DNA of 38,131 bases from an uncultured Candidatus Marinamargulisbacteria bacterium. Its GTDB lineage: Bacteria > Margulisbacteria > Riflemargulisbacteria > GWF2-35-9. The notes beneath the pieces were generated by a model, which ran no database searches, was not told where the DNA came from, and saw only the letters and a program-made list of their open reading frames with translations. Each line of letters begins with the position of its first letter. Position 1 is the stretch's first letter. Below are positions 24,270 through 32,983 of the stretch, piece by piece. The stretch lies in the NCBI GenBank assembly GCA_903910705.1, contig CAIWAN010000086.1:1-38131 (forward strand), given 5' to 3'. A program made the position numbers and the translations under genes.

Positions 24270-26369
24270 ATGGTCTTTGAAAAACGTGTGCCCATTCAAA
24301 CCGGGCTTAAGAGCCGTCGCCGAGCGACTCCTCCATTGGGGAAGAAACCTAAAAAATCGGCCATGACAGAAAGCTTGACCCGCGCGCTTATTCGCGTGGG
24401 TGTAACGGTTTTTGTTGTTCTTGCCATGGCTATAATTGGGTATATGACGCTTTTAGCGTTTACGCTTCCGGATGTTCGCAGTATCACCAAAACCTTGCCA
24501 AACGAAAGTACACGGATCTATTCCGCAGATGGGGTGATTCTTGCCGATCTTCATCAAGAAGAGAATCGAAGCATTGTTCCCTTATCCCATATCAATACAG
24601 CGATGCAAAAGGCCGTTGTTGCGCTTGAGGATGCACGGTTTTATCGCCATCATGGGATCGATCCCATCGGCATTTTTAGGGCAACGATCGTTAATGTGAT
24701 CCGCCAAGAAAAGGCTCAAGGCGCCAGCACTTTGACTCAGCAACTCGCTCGGAACTTGTTCCTAAGTAAGAAAAAGCGATTCGTCAGAAAAATTCAAGAA
24801 ATCGTCTTGGCGTTTAAGCTAGAGCGGCATTTTACAAAGGATGAAATTTTGGAAATGTACCTTAATCAAGTCTATTGGGGGCACAATGCCTATGGAATCG
24901 AAGCGGCGGCCACTCAATACCTCGATAAACATGCCGAAGAATTGACCATAGCAGAGAGTGCTTTATTGGCGGGTATGCTTCAAGCGCCGGAGTATTATTC
25001 CCCGTTCAAAAACCCAAAAGCCGCCCTCGATCGAAAAGATGTTGTATTAAAACGAATGATGAAGACGCGACTTATCACCAAGTCACAGTATGACCAAGCG
25101 AAAGCACAGCGTATCAAGTTTGCTTCACGTCAACGCCTAAAGTTTAAGGCCCCCTATTTTACCTCTGCGATCCTTGAAAAGTTGATTCAGATGTATGGCG
25201 AGCAAGGCGTTTATAATGGCGGCTTAAAGGTGTATACGCCGATCAACTTTAGAATGCAAGAGGCCGCAGAGGATGCGGTTGAAAAAGCGATTGAAAAAGG
25301 TAAAGCTGAGAGCCTTGGGTTTAGCCAAGCCGCTGTTTTAGCCATGGACTCAAACACTGGACAGGTTCTTGCGATGGTAGGCGGCTATGATTTCCTTCAT
25401 AATCAATTTAATAAATGCACCCAAGCGATGCGTCAACCCGGTTCGTCCTTTAAACCCTTTATCTACTTGTCGGCTTTAGCGAAAGGGGTATCACCAGGGA
25501 CGATATTTACCGACGCACCGATTATGTTGAATACCGCGATGGGGCCGTATTCGCCGGCCAATTTTGGCAACGAATACGATGGTCGGATGCCACTTCGTAT
25601 TGCATTGGGGAAATCTAAGAATGTTGTGGCGGTTCGGTTGGTCAGCATGATACGGCCCGAGACGGTTATCGAGACCGCTCGATTATTTGGCATCACCACG
25701 CCCCTTTTTCCGTATTTATCGATAGCACTAGGATCTCAAGAAACAACAATGTTAGAGATGACCTCAGCGTATGCCGCCTTTGCTAATGGTGGCACGTTGA
25801 TGAAACCGGTTCTGATCAATAAAATTGAGGATCGAAATGGGATCGTGATTTACCGTGAAAAAGAAGAAGGGCAGAAAGTATTTGATACCAATCAAGTTTA
25901 CGCCTTGGTTGATATGATGCGTGCAACCGTCGAAATGGGAACAGGGACTGCCGCCAAATTGCCTCGCCCCATGGCGGGGAAAACAGGCACAACGAGTGAT
26001 TATCGTGACGCATGGTTTATCGGCTATGTGCCTCAAATGGCGGTAGCGACATGGGTCGGGAATGATAACAATTCGCCGATGAACAAGGTGACGGGGGGCT
26101 CTATCCCTGCGATCATGTGGCGTGACTTTATGAAGGTGGCGCTCATCAATGTGCCGATGCTCGATTTCCCCAAACCGGCAGGCATGGTTCCTGTAAATAT
26201 TTGCTGGATTTCAGGCAAGAAAGCGTCTCAATTTTGCCCACAAACCTCTGTGGAGAACTTTTGGGAGGGCCACCAACCTAGTGACTACTGCGATGTTCAT
26301 GGAGGCGGACCCGCCAAAGAAAAGGCCGAAGAGGGTAAACCGTCTTGGGTTAAAGATTTCTTAGAATAA
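24270..26369 (+). CDS. Class A penicillin-binding protein (PBP1A type)
   Basis: This bifunctional protein polymerises and cross-links peptidoglycan at the cytoplasmic membrane. It has a short basic cytoplasmic tail, one transmembrane anchor at about residues 40-65, and a GT51 glycosyltransferase domain. That domain has EDARFYRHHG (catalytic Glu120) and GASTLTQQLARN (151-162). The transpeptidase domain has SSFK (nucleophile Ser392, Lys395), SKN (449-451) and KTG (571-573). The 699-residue length is typical. I use the ATG at 24270. An in-frame TTG at 24249 would begin inside the intergenic promoter region. The last ~70 residues contain three Cys with unknown role. The stop lies 3 nt from the convergent prs stop. 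Confidence 0.93.
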   Translation: MVFEKRVPIQTGLKSRRRATPPLGKKPKKSAMTESLTRALIRVGVTVFVVLAMAIIGYMTLLAFTLPDVRSITKTLPNESTRIYSADGVILADLHQEENRSIVPLSHINTAMQKAVVALEDARFYRHHGIDPIGIFRATIVNVIRQEKAQGASTLTQQLARNLFLSKKKRFVRKIQEIVLAFKLERHFTKDEILEMYLNQVYWGHNAYGIEAAATQYLDKHAEELTIAESALLAGMLQAPEYYSPFKNPKAALDRKDVVLKRMMKTRLITKSQYDQAKAQRIKFASRQRLKFKAPYFTSAILEKLIQMYGEQGVYNGGLKVYTPINFRMQEAAEDAVEKAIEKGKAESLGFSQAAVLAMDSNTGQVLAMVGGYDFLHNQFNKCTQAMRQPGSSFKPFIYLSALAKGVSPGTIFTDAPIMLNTAMGPYSPANFGNEYDGRMPLRIALGKSKNVVAVRLVSMIRPETVIETARLFGITTPLFPYLSIALGSQETTMLEMTSAYAAFANGGTLMKPVLINKIEDRNGIVIYREKEEGQKVFDTNQVYALVDMMRATVEMGTGTAAKLPRPMAGKTGTTSDYRDAWFIGYVPQMAVATWVGNDNNSPMNKVTGGSIPAIMWRDFMKVALINVPMLDFPKPAGMVPVNICWISGKKASQFCPQTSVENFWEGHQPSDYCDVHGGGPAKEKAEEGKPSWVKDFLE

Positions 26370-26372
26370 AGT

Positions 26373-27323
26373 CTATTCGAATATTTCGCTGATCGAAATG
26401 TTATGGTGATTACGACTGATCGCTTCGGCGAACAGTGGAGCTGTTGAGAGGATCTTGAGTCCAGGGAATCTTTTTTCAGGTGCGATGGGGATCGTGTTGG
26501 TGACCACGACTTCTTTAAACCCAGCCGTTGAAAGACGCTCGATCGCTTGACCCGAAAACACAGGGTGTGTACAGGCCAAATACATTTCTTCATTACATCC
26601 ATGTTTTCGAAGCGCGGCTAGTCCTTGCGTGACGGAGCCTGCGGTGTCGACCATATCATCAAATAAAAGAACGGTTTTTCCGGCTACATCACCGACCACA
26701 TGCATAATGGCCGCCTTATTGTGTTCAGGTCTTGTCTTATGAAGGATAGCCAATTCTGCGCCAAGGCGGTCGGCTAGCTTTTTCGCGGTTTTGGCCCGAC
26801 CTGTGTCAGGTGCCACAACGATGAGATCCTTGAGTTTGAGATTCTCAAAGTATTTTACAAAAAGCGGCATAGCGGTTAAGTGGTCAACCGGAATATCGAA
26901 ATATCCCTGAATTTGATCAGCATGAAGATCCATCGTGATGACACGGTTTGCACCTGCTGTGGTTAGTAAGTTTGCGACGAGCTTAGCTGAAATAGGTTCT
27001 CGTGGCTCGGATTTTTTGTCTTGTCGGGCATACCCATAGTGCGGAAAAACAACCGTGATTGAGCTAGCACTCGCACGGCTAAAGGCATCGATCGTGATAA
27101 AGAGTTCCATCAGATCCTCATTAACATTGTGGCTACACGTTTGCACCAGAAAGACATTCGCGCCACGTATGCTTTCATTGATCTTGACGTAGATTTCGCC
27201 ACAACTGAAACGAGAAACCTTCATGTCCCCGAGGTCAATGCCAAGATATTGGCCAATTTCCTCACCCAGTTTGGCGTGAGAGCTGCCGACGAAAACTTTC
27301 ATTTGGCGGTTGTTGGTGGACAT
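26373..27323 (-). CDS. prs: Ribose-phosphate pyrophosphokinase
   Basis: Prs makes PRPP from ribose 5-phosphate and ATP for nucleotide, His and Trp synthesis. The 316-residue length matches the usual 315. Motifs are the ATP flexible-loop region FSCGEIYVKINESIRGANVFLVQ (in family terms), YARQDKKSEPREPISAK, the pyrophosphate/metal segment DLHADQIQGYF, and the PRPP loop VLLFDDMVDTAGS. The start could be the ATG at 27323 or the one at 27302 (MKVFVGSSHAKL). I keep the first, 18 nt after miaB, but neither has a clear Shine-Dalgarno. It is the last gene of manC-miaB-prs. Confidence 0.95.
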   Translation of the reverse strand: MSTNNRQMKVFVGSSHAKLGEEIGQYLGIDLGDMKVSRFSCGEIYVKINESIRGANVFLVQTCSHNVNEDLMELFITIDAFSRASASSITVVFPHYGYARQDKKSEPREPISAKLVANLLTTAGANRVITMDLHADQIQGYFDIPVDHLTAMPLFVKYFENLKLKDLIVVAPDTGRAKTAKKLADRLGAELAILHKTRPEHNKAAIMHVVGDVAGKTVLLFDDMVDTAGSVTQGLAALRKHGCNEEMYLACTHPVFSGQAIERLSTAGFKEVVVTNTIPIAPEKRFPGLKILSTAPLFAEAISRNHHNISISEIFE

Positions 27324-27341
27324 GACAGGGTGAGTATTAAA

Positions 27342-28487
27342 CTACAAAAGTTTGCTTTCTTCAACGGGGTGTTTCCCAAAAGCGTATTGTTGAACGGCCT
27401 TCTGAAGTTCGAGGAGTCGTCTCTTTTTTGTTTTCTCTGCGATCTGGTTAGGCAGATTGGCGGCAGCGGTTCCCTTCCGAGGAGAGTATGATGCGGCGAT
27501 GACCCGATGGAATCCCAAGGTTTTGACCGCATGAACCGTGTTCTGGAACTGAGCCTCTGTTTCCCCCGGAAACCCGACGATCAGGTCTGTTGAAATCAGG
27601 GCGTCAGGGATTTCTTTTCGTATCTTTGTAACCAGTTTTATATAATCAGCCACGCTATAGTGGCGATTCATTGCAAGCAATAACTCGTCATCGCCGGCTT
27701 GCAAAGGGCAATGGATCTCTTTTCCCATTTTTGGAAGACGTGCGAGGGTTGAAATGAGTTTGTCTGACATGTCTTTGGGATGAGAGGTCATGAAATCTAT
27801 CTCATCGATAAAGGGTGTTTCATGAATATCGACGAGTAAATCTGCGAAGTCATAATGGGAGTAAAGGCTTTGCCCATAGGAGTTAACGTTCTGGCCGAGC
27901 AGAAGAAGTTTTTTATACCCAGACCCCGCTAGGGCATTGATCTCTTCAAGGATGGATTCCTTGGTTCGACTCACTTCCCGCCCTCGTGTATACGGTACAA
28001 TGCAGTAAGAACAAAAATTGTCGCAGCCGAACATTATCGGGATAAATGCTTGATCGAAGGGGGTTCGTTTGGGGCTTGATTTGATAATAGATGTATCCTT
28101 GTTTTTTTTGATCATTATTTGAGGGGTTTGACTATTATGATCAAGTAATGAAGGCAAATATTCCATAGAATTAGCGCCGACGATGATGTCGATGTAAGGA
28201 TGTGCTTTTAATAGGGATTCTTTTTCGTATTGGGGTACACAGCCAGCAAGAACGAGGGTCACCGCTTTTTTCGCTTTTTTTCGACGACCGACGAGATCCT
28301 TCATTCTTGCAAACATTCGGTTCTCTGCTGTTTCGCGAACAGCACAAGAATTGAAAATTAAGATATCCGCGTTCTCAAGGGATTTTGCTTCGACGTATTG
28401 ATCATTTTGGAGCATTAATGAGGTCATTTGTTCGCTGTCATTTTTATTCATTTGACAGCCAAACGTTAATATATGAAAGGATCTCAC
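27342..28487 (-). CDS. miaB: tRNA-2-methylthio-N6-(dimethylallyl)adenosine synthase MiaB, lacking TRAM
   Basis: MiaB adds the 2-methylthio group to i6A37 of tRNA using two Fe-S clusters. The N-terminal UPF0004 cluster cysteines are Cys11 (TFGCQMN), Cys48 and Cys83. The radical SAM triad is Cys155, Cys159 and Cys162 (FGCDNFCSYC), followed by IVPYTRGRE. The LLGQNVNSYG and HCPLQAGDDELL segments fit MiaB, though the latter is usually H-L/V-P-x-Q-S-G. At 381 residues it ends right after the radical SAM domain, so the C-terminal TRAM RNA-binding domain (~60 residues) is missing. prs begins 18 nt later, leaving no room for it. The start is GTG with no Shine-Dalgarno, 15 nt after manC. Confidence 0.88.
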   Translation of the reverse strand: MRSFHILTFGCQMNKNDSEQMTSLMLQNDQYVEAKSLENADILIFNSCAVRETAENRMFARMKDLVGRRKKAKKAVTLVLAGCVPQYEKESLLKAHPYIDIIVGANSMEYLPSLLDHNSQTPQIMIKKNKDTSIIKSSPKRTPFDQAFIPIMFGCDNFCSYCIVPYTRGREVSRTKESILEEINALAGSGYKKLLLLGQNVNSYGQSLYSHYDFADLLVDIHETPFIDEIDFMTSHPKDMSDKLISTLARLPKMGKEIHCPLQAGDDELLLAMNRHYSVADYIKLVTKIRKEIPDALISTDLIVGFPGETEAQFQNTVHAVKTLGFHRVIAASYSPRKGTAAANLPNQIAEKTKKRRLLELQKAVQQYAFGKHPVEESKLL

Positions 28488-28502
28488 TGATTTTTGAAGG
28501 GG

Positions 28503-29891
28503 TTATTTTCGGTTAAAGTCGTCTTCGAGTCGAACGATGTCATCTTCCCCGAGATAGCTTCCCACTTGAGCTTCGATCATTACGAGATCAATCTTCCCTG
28601 GATTTTCGAGGCGATGAATTTGCCCCATGGGAATGTAGGTTGATTCATTTTCACGTAACAAGATATGCTCGTTGCCGTTTTGTATCTTTGCCGTGCCACT
28701 GACGACGATCCAATGTTCATTGCGATGGAAATGTTTTTGAGAGGAGAGTTTGTGTTTGGGCTTAACGACTATTTTTTTCAGTTTATAACGTGAATTCGGC
28801 TCTTCTAGTAAAATGGTATAGGTGCCCCAAGGTCGATGAACGGTGCGATGGGTCTTGGTAAGGTCGGAATCTTGAAGATTAAGGGTTTCTACCAGAGTTT
28901 TAACCGCTTGGGATTGGCCTTTTTGTGTGACGAGCAAGGCGTCGCCCGTATCAATGATGATCAGGTCGTTGACACCGAGGGTAGCGATCATTTTGTTCTC
29001 ATGAGAGAAAATGAGATTATTGTTTGAGTTGAGACTGGTGGCGCGTCCATGAATGGCATTCCCTTTGCTGTCTTTTTCAAAGGCATCATAGAGTTCATCA
29101 AAACTGCCAAGATCCGACCACCCGATATCCCCTTGAATGACCGAGATGTTATGGGAGTGTTCCATTACAGCATAGTCTATGCTGTTGGCTGGGATATTGG
29201 CCATGGCCTCTACGGGAATTCTTGTTGTGCCAAGGATCGGCTCAGTTGATCGCTGTTGATAAGCAGCCATCGCTGTCGAGAGAATATCTGGGGCAAACCG
29301 TTCAAGTTCGGACAAAAAGACCCTCGCCTTGAACATAAACATCCCGCTATTCCAAAAGAAATTACCCCTTTTAACATAATCGCCGGCAGTCTCGATATCA
29401 GGTTTTTCTTTAAAGCTCAGCACTTCAATTCCGTTTGCTTCAATGTAGCCATATCCTGTTGCGGCATGTGTGGGGCGTATTCCAAAGGTGACGAGTTGGT
29501 CTTTTTTCGCAAGCGCTTCCCCTTCTTTAATCAAGGCTTGGTAAGCTATTTTATTCTTTATGAAGTGATCTGATGGGGTAACGAGCATGATGTCATCGTT
29601 TTCGAGGCTAAGGGCAGCTAATGCAATGGCGGGTGCTGTATTTCTGCCGATGGGTTCTAAAATGAAGTGGAACTGACCCTCTGTGAGTTTGGCTTGATCG
29701 CTAACCAAGAAGAATTGAGCCTCATTGGTAACAACAATAAATTCATCCGTAAAAGGTTTATTTCGATCGACCGTCAGTTGAAAGAGGCTGTTGTTGTCAA
29801 AAAGAGGAATAAATTGTTTGGGGTATTCTGTTCTAGAAAGGGGCCATAATCGTGTGCCACTGCCACCTGCAAGGATCACTGTTTTGATCAT
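28503..29891 (-). CDS. manC: Mannose-1-phosphate guanylyltransferase / mannose-6-phosphate isomerase
   Basis: ManC makes GDP-mannose from mannose 1-phosphate and GTP, and type II fusions also isomerise fructose 6-phosphate. The 462-residue protein has the nucleotidyltransferase loop LAGGSGTRLWPLSRTEYPKQF near the N-terminus (quoted in family terms), VTPSDH, and FKEKP. A C-terminal cupin with RPWGTY, HFHRNEHWIVVSGTA and IPMGQIHRLENPG carries the isomerase half. I prefer the ATG at 29891 over the one at 29906. It follows a promoter -10 by 5 nt and gives the standard MIKTVILAGG start. GDP-mannose suggests mannose- or fucose-containing surface glycans. Confidence 0.92.
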   Translation of the reverse strand: MIKTVILAGGSGTRLWPLSRTEYPKQFIPLFDNNSLFQLTVDRNKPFTDEFIVVTNEAQFFLVSDQAKLTEGQFHFILEPIGRNTAPAIALAALSLENDDIMLVTPSDHFIKNKIAYQALIKEGEALAKKDQLVTFGIRPTHAATGYGYIEANGIEVLSFKEKPDIETAGDYVKRGNFFWNSGMFMFKARVFLSELERFAPDILSTAMAAYQQRSTEPILGTTRIPVEAMANIPANSIDYAVMEHSHNISVIQGDIGWSDLGSFDELYDAFEKDSKGNAIHGRATSLNSNNNLIFSHENKMIATLGVNDLIIIDTGDALLVTQKGQSQAVKTLVETLNLQDSDLTKTHRTVHRPWGTYTILLEEPNSRYKLKKIVVKPKHKLSSQKHFHRNEHWIVVSGTAKIQNGNEHILLRENESTYIPMGQIHRLENPGKIDLVMIEAQVGSYLGEDDIVRLEDDFNRK

Positions 29892-29896
29892 AGTGT

Positions 29897-29925
29897 ATTC
29901 AAACATGACGTGTGACCAATGTCAA
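29897..29925 (-). promoter_or_regulatory. Promoter of manC-miaB-prs, leaderless
   Basis: On the minus strand a consensus TTGACA (29920-29925) and TTGAAT (29897-29902) are 17 nt apart, with TGT before the -10. The -10 ends 5 nt before the ATG at 29891, so the transcript should start at the start codon. It would exclude the upstream ATG at 29906. Confidence 0.6.
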
Positions 29926-30047
29926 CTTTCGAGCCCACTTGATATAAAAACTTTACCTTGGATTTAAATAGGCTTTTCAAAAAGTTGATTTTTGGGTATC
30001 ATTATCTTGTTTCCTATATAAGTTATTATGAAAGGAGGGGATTTTTA

Positions 30048-30215
30048 ATGAAAAAAGTATGGTCAATTCTAATTGCTATGGTTCTCGTAATCAGCGTAAT
30101 GGGTTGTGGTAAGGCTAAAGAAGTTGCTCCAGTAGCTCCTGAGGCTGCTACAACTGAAGAAGCTGCTCCAGCCGCTGATGCAGCTGCTGTTACTCCAGCT
30201 GCTGAGGTTAAGTAA
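30048..30215 (+). CDS. Very small Ala/Pro/Glu-rich lipoprotein
   Basis: This 55-residue protein has a classic lipoprotein signal: MKKVWSILIAMVLVIS, then VMGC with the lipidated Cys at residue 20. The mature part is only 35 residues, low-complexity Ala, Pro, Glu, Val and Thr with no fold expected. An unusually strong AAAGGAGGGG lies about 6 nt before the ATG, and a strong terminator follows at 30248. The pattern of strong translation signals and a single-gene unit suggests an abundant small envelope lipoprotein or spacer. I recognise no family. Low-complexity tails like this evolve quickly, so homologues may be hard to find. Confidence 0.8.
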   Translation: MKKVWSILIAMVLVISVMGCGKAKEVAPVAPEAATTEEAAPAADAAAVTPAAEVK

Positions 30216-30240
30216 TTATTCAATTCATTTGAATGTATAC

Positions 30241-30272
30241 AAAAAAAGGGGCGATTTATCGCCCCTTTTTTA
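30241..30272. terminator. Bidirectional intrinsic terminator between the lipoprotein gene and glnN
   Basis: The 7-bp stem GGGGCGA (30248-30254) and TCGCCCC (30259-30265) has a TTTA loop. It has an A-run before and a T-run after, so it can end both convergent units. Confidence 0.93.
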
Positions 30273-30293
30273 TTTCTAAAAAAATTCTTAAGA

Positions 30294-32396
30294 CTAATTA
30301 ATGGATGCGAAGATTTCTTGATAGCCAGCAAAGGGCCAAAGGTCCCTTGAGACAAGCGTTTCGGCTTCATCCACGAGTTTTCGGAGCTGGGACATCTGAA
30401 TACGCGATAGATCGGCAATGGATGGAGCTGCCTTCGAAGGCTCATCGTTAACGTCTATCATATTGAGCCCTTTCTCAAGAATGTTGCTTTGAGCGCGAAT
30501 TTGAGTATAAAGAGAGTCAAGTGCTTCAAGCTCCTGCTTTAAGATCGTACTGGGCGTTCCAGAAAGGGCTACGCTTTCAAACCCACGACCAACGCGATCC
30601 AGTTGCAATAAAATAGCCGGAAGTACATCGCCAGCGACCATATTCAAGGCGATCCCCATTTCGATTTGTTTCGATTTGATGTAGGTTCGGTATTTAATAA
30701 GTTGACGTGCTTGTAATTCCCGTTCGGAAAGAATCTGGTATTCGGTAAATAATTGAGCATGTTCAGACGTATTCATAAGCGCTAGTGCCGCAGGGGTATC
30801 TTTAATATTAGGTAATCCGCGTTTCTCTGCCTCTTTATGCCAATCTGCGGTATAACAATTGCCTTCGAAATGAGCTTTTTTTGTTTCTTTAAGTAGTTCT
30901 TTGATGACCATCAACGCGTTTACGCGAGGGTCCCCCTTCATCTTTTCAAGTTTTGTGTAAATGAGCTCATATCCTTCGGTGACCATAAGGTTAATGAGGG
31001 TGGCTAATTCTGAGCCATTTTGACTCGACCCCAAAGAGCGAAACTCAAATTTATTGCCTGTATAGGCTATGGGTGCGGTCCGATTACGATCCGAACTGTC
31101 TTTTGTGACTGAGGGGAGCTGCCTTATGCCTAGGCTTATTTCGGCCATTTTCTTTTCGCTGATCTTATTTAACGTTTCAATTTCATTCAGCATATTCGAG
31201 AGATAATCCCCTAAATATACTGACATGATACTTGGGGGTGCTTCGCTGGCTCCTAAACGATCGTCATTACCGGCATCCGAGACTGCTCCACGAAGGAGTG
31301 CTCCGTATTTTTGAACGCCCAACATAATTGCAACAACGGTCATTAAGAGGGTCACGTTGCGAAGGGGACTTGCCGAAGGCTCAAGGTAATTAACGCCGGT
31401 ATTATCGCCGATAGACCAATTGAGGTGTTTTCCGCTTCCATTTACGCCCTCAAAAGGTTTTTCGTGAAGAAGCCCCACAAATCCATGACGATCCGCAACA
31501 TCTTTAAGCAAGGTCATCAATTGCAGGTTATGATCGAGCGCCAGATTGGCCTCTTCATGAAGGGGGGTGATCTCGAATTGATTGGGGGAAACTTCATTGT
31601 GACGTGTTTTGGCTGGGATGCCTCGACGGTAAAGCTCCTGGTCAAAGTCTTCCATGAATTGAAGCACCGATTGTTTTATGGCACCAAAGTAGTGATCCTT
31701 CATTTGTTGTCCCCGAATAGCGGGGTTGCCAAATAAGGTTTTGCCACAGATGCGCAGATCCATGCGGTTTTCGACGAGTGCTTTGGGTAACAAGAAGTAT
31801 TCTTGTTCAATGCCAAGCCAAACCTGAATTCGCTTAGCGTTTCGATTGCCTAATAGTTTTTGGATTTTCATTCCGGCTTGGTTGAGGGCTTTTTTTGATC
31901 GAAGGAGCGCTGTCTTTTGATCAAGAACTTCCCCCGTCCACGACAAGAAAACAGAGGGAATGACGAGTGTTTTGGAGGTTTTTCCCTCCATCAAAAATAC
32001 GGGAGAGGTCGGATCCCATGCTGTATAGCCACGTGCTTCAAAGGTAGACCGTATCCCTCCCGAGGGAAAGGACGAGGCATCGGGCTCAGATTGAATAAGT
32101 TGGTCGGCCGTTAAGCGCTCAATGAGTTCGCCGGCTTCGTTATAACTAATAAAGGCGTAATGCTTTTCGGCTGTGCCTTCGCGCAGGGGTTGAAACCAGT
32201 GGGCAAAATGGGTTGCTCCGTTTTCTATCGCCCACTCTTTAATGCTGTGAGCGATCTCACCAGCGATCTCTTTGTCGAGCGGGTTTTCCTTGGTGATAAT
32301 CTCCATGAGTTGGGTATAGGCATTTTGACTGAGACGTGTTTTCATAACGGTTTCGTTGAAAACAAGTTCGCCATATTTCTGCATCGTAACCGACAT
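30294..32396 (-). CDS. glnN: Glutamine synthetase type III
   Basis: GSIII makes glutamine from glutamate, ammonia and ATP. The 700-residue length separates this class from the ~450-residue GSI. The class motifs are visible: GIEQEYFL (195-202), RHNEVSPNQFEI, HEKPFEGVNGSGKH (311-324) with the catalytic loop, and RTAPIAYTGNKFEFRSLGSSQN in the second half (quoted in family terms). I use the ATG at 32396, which has AAGGAG 6 nt upstream. The longer version starting at 32456 would run through the promoter. It is a single-gene unit with its own promoter and a terminator after it. Confidence 0.95.
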   Translation of the reverse strand: MSVTMQKYGELVFNETVMKTRLSQNAYTQLMEIITKENPLDKEIAGEIAHSIKEWAIENGATHFAHWFQPLREGTAEKHYAFISYNEAGELIERLTADQLIQSEPDASSFPSGGIRSTFEARGYTAWDPTSPVFLMEGKTSKTLVIPSVFLSWTGEVLDQKTALLRSKKALNQAGMKIQKLLGNRNAKRIQVWLGIEQEYFLLPKALVENRMDLRICGKTLFGNPAIRGQQMKDHYFGAIKQSVLQFMEDFDQELYRRGIPAKTRHNEVSPNQFEITPLHEEANLALDHNLQLMTLLKDVADRHGFVGLLHEKPFEGVNGSGKHLNWSIGDNTGVNYLEPSASPLRNVTLLMTVVAIMLGVQKYGALLRGAVSDAGNDDRLGASEAPPSIMSVYLGDYLSNMLNEIETLNKISEKKMAEISLGIRQLPSVTKDSSDRNRTAPIAYTGNKFEFRSLGSSQNGSELATLINLMVTEGYELIYTKLEKMKGDPRVNALMVIKELLKETKKAHFEGNCYTADWHKEAEKRGLPNIKDTPAALALMNTSEHAQLFTEYQILSERELQARQLIKYRTYIKSKQIEMGIALNMVAGDVLPAILLQLDRVGRGFESVALSGTPSTILKQELEALDSLYTQIRAQSNILEKGLNMIDVNDEPSKAAPSIADLSRIQMSQLRKLVDEAETLVSRDLWPFAGYQEIFASIN

Positions 32397-32429
32397 AAAA
32401 TACTCCTTATTTCGAGATGATTTACTCGT

Positions 32430-32458
32430 ATTGTATATGACGGTAGGGGCGGCCACAA
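32430..32458 (-). promoter_or_regulatory. Promoter of glnN
   Basis: On the minus strand TTGTGG (32453-32458) and TACAAT (32430-32435) are 17 nt apart, predicting a leader of about 27 nt with the AAGGAG site. No obvious nitrogen-regulator operator is seen. Confidence 0.5.
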
Positions 32459-32475
32459 GTCTTTTCCTCCTGCCC

Positions 32476-32505
32476 TTGACAGACGTAAAAAATTTGAGCT
32501 ATTTT
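32476..32505 (+). promoter_or_regulatory. Promoter of the hemerythrin gene
   Basis: A consensus TTGACA (32476-32481) and TATTTT (32500-32505) are 18 nt apart. The leader would be about 31 nt and contains a GGGGGG-type ribosome site before the ATG at 32543. Confidence 0.5.
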
Positions 32506-32542
32506 AGTTGATAACTTTAGACACTCAACGGGGGGCAAAACA

Positions 32543-32950
32543 ATGGCAATATTAACGTGGACAGATCAACTCAGTGTAAAGGTCGTCGATATTGATAATC
32601 AACATAAAAAGCTGATCGATCTTATTAATAAACTTCATGAGGCGATGAAGCAAGGCAAGGGAAAAGAGATCATTGGTAGTGTTTTGAATGAGCTTATCGA
32701 TTATACCGTCTACCATTTTGGCAAAGAAGAAAAATACCAACTTCAGTACGAGTATCCAAATTATATCACCCACAAGGCGGAGCATGATAAATTTGTAAAA
32801 AAAGCATTGGACCTAAAAAAGGACTACGAATCAGGGAAAATGGTTATTAGCATGGAAGTGCTTTCGTTTCTTCAGGATTGGGTTCGGGAACATATTCAAA
32901 AGACTGACATGCAGTATTCTGCGCATTTCAACGAAAAAGGTCTTCACTAA
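32543..32950 (+). CDS. Bacteriohemerythrin
   Basis: This 135-residue single-domain hemerythrin binds oxygen at a non-heme di-iron site in a four-helix bundle. All seven canonical ligands are present: His21 (DNQH), His58 and Glu62 (HFGKEE), His77 and His81 (HKAEH), and His117 and Asp122 (HIQKTD). There is no signal peptide or fused signalling domain, so it is cytoplasmic. In anaerobes and microaerophiles such proteins are thought to scavenge or sense O2, which would fit an organism carrying oxygen-sensitive [FeFe]-hydrogenase maturases. It is monocistronic and convergent with the tRNA-Leu gene. Confidence 0.95.
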   Translation: MAILTWTDQLSVKVVDIDNQHKKLIDLINKLHEAMKQGKGKEIIGSVLNELIDYTVYHFGKEEKYQLQYEYPNYITHKAEHDKFVKKALDLKKDYESGKMVISMEVLSFLQDWVREHIQKTDMQYSAHFNEKGLH

Positions 32951-32983
32951 GATCAAAAAGGTTTGTGGCTAGATAATAGGGTT

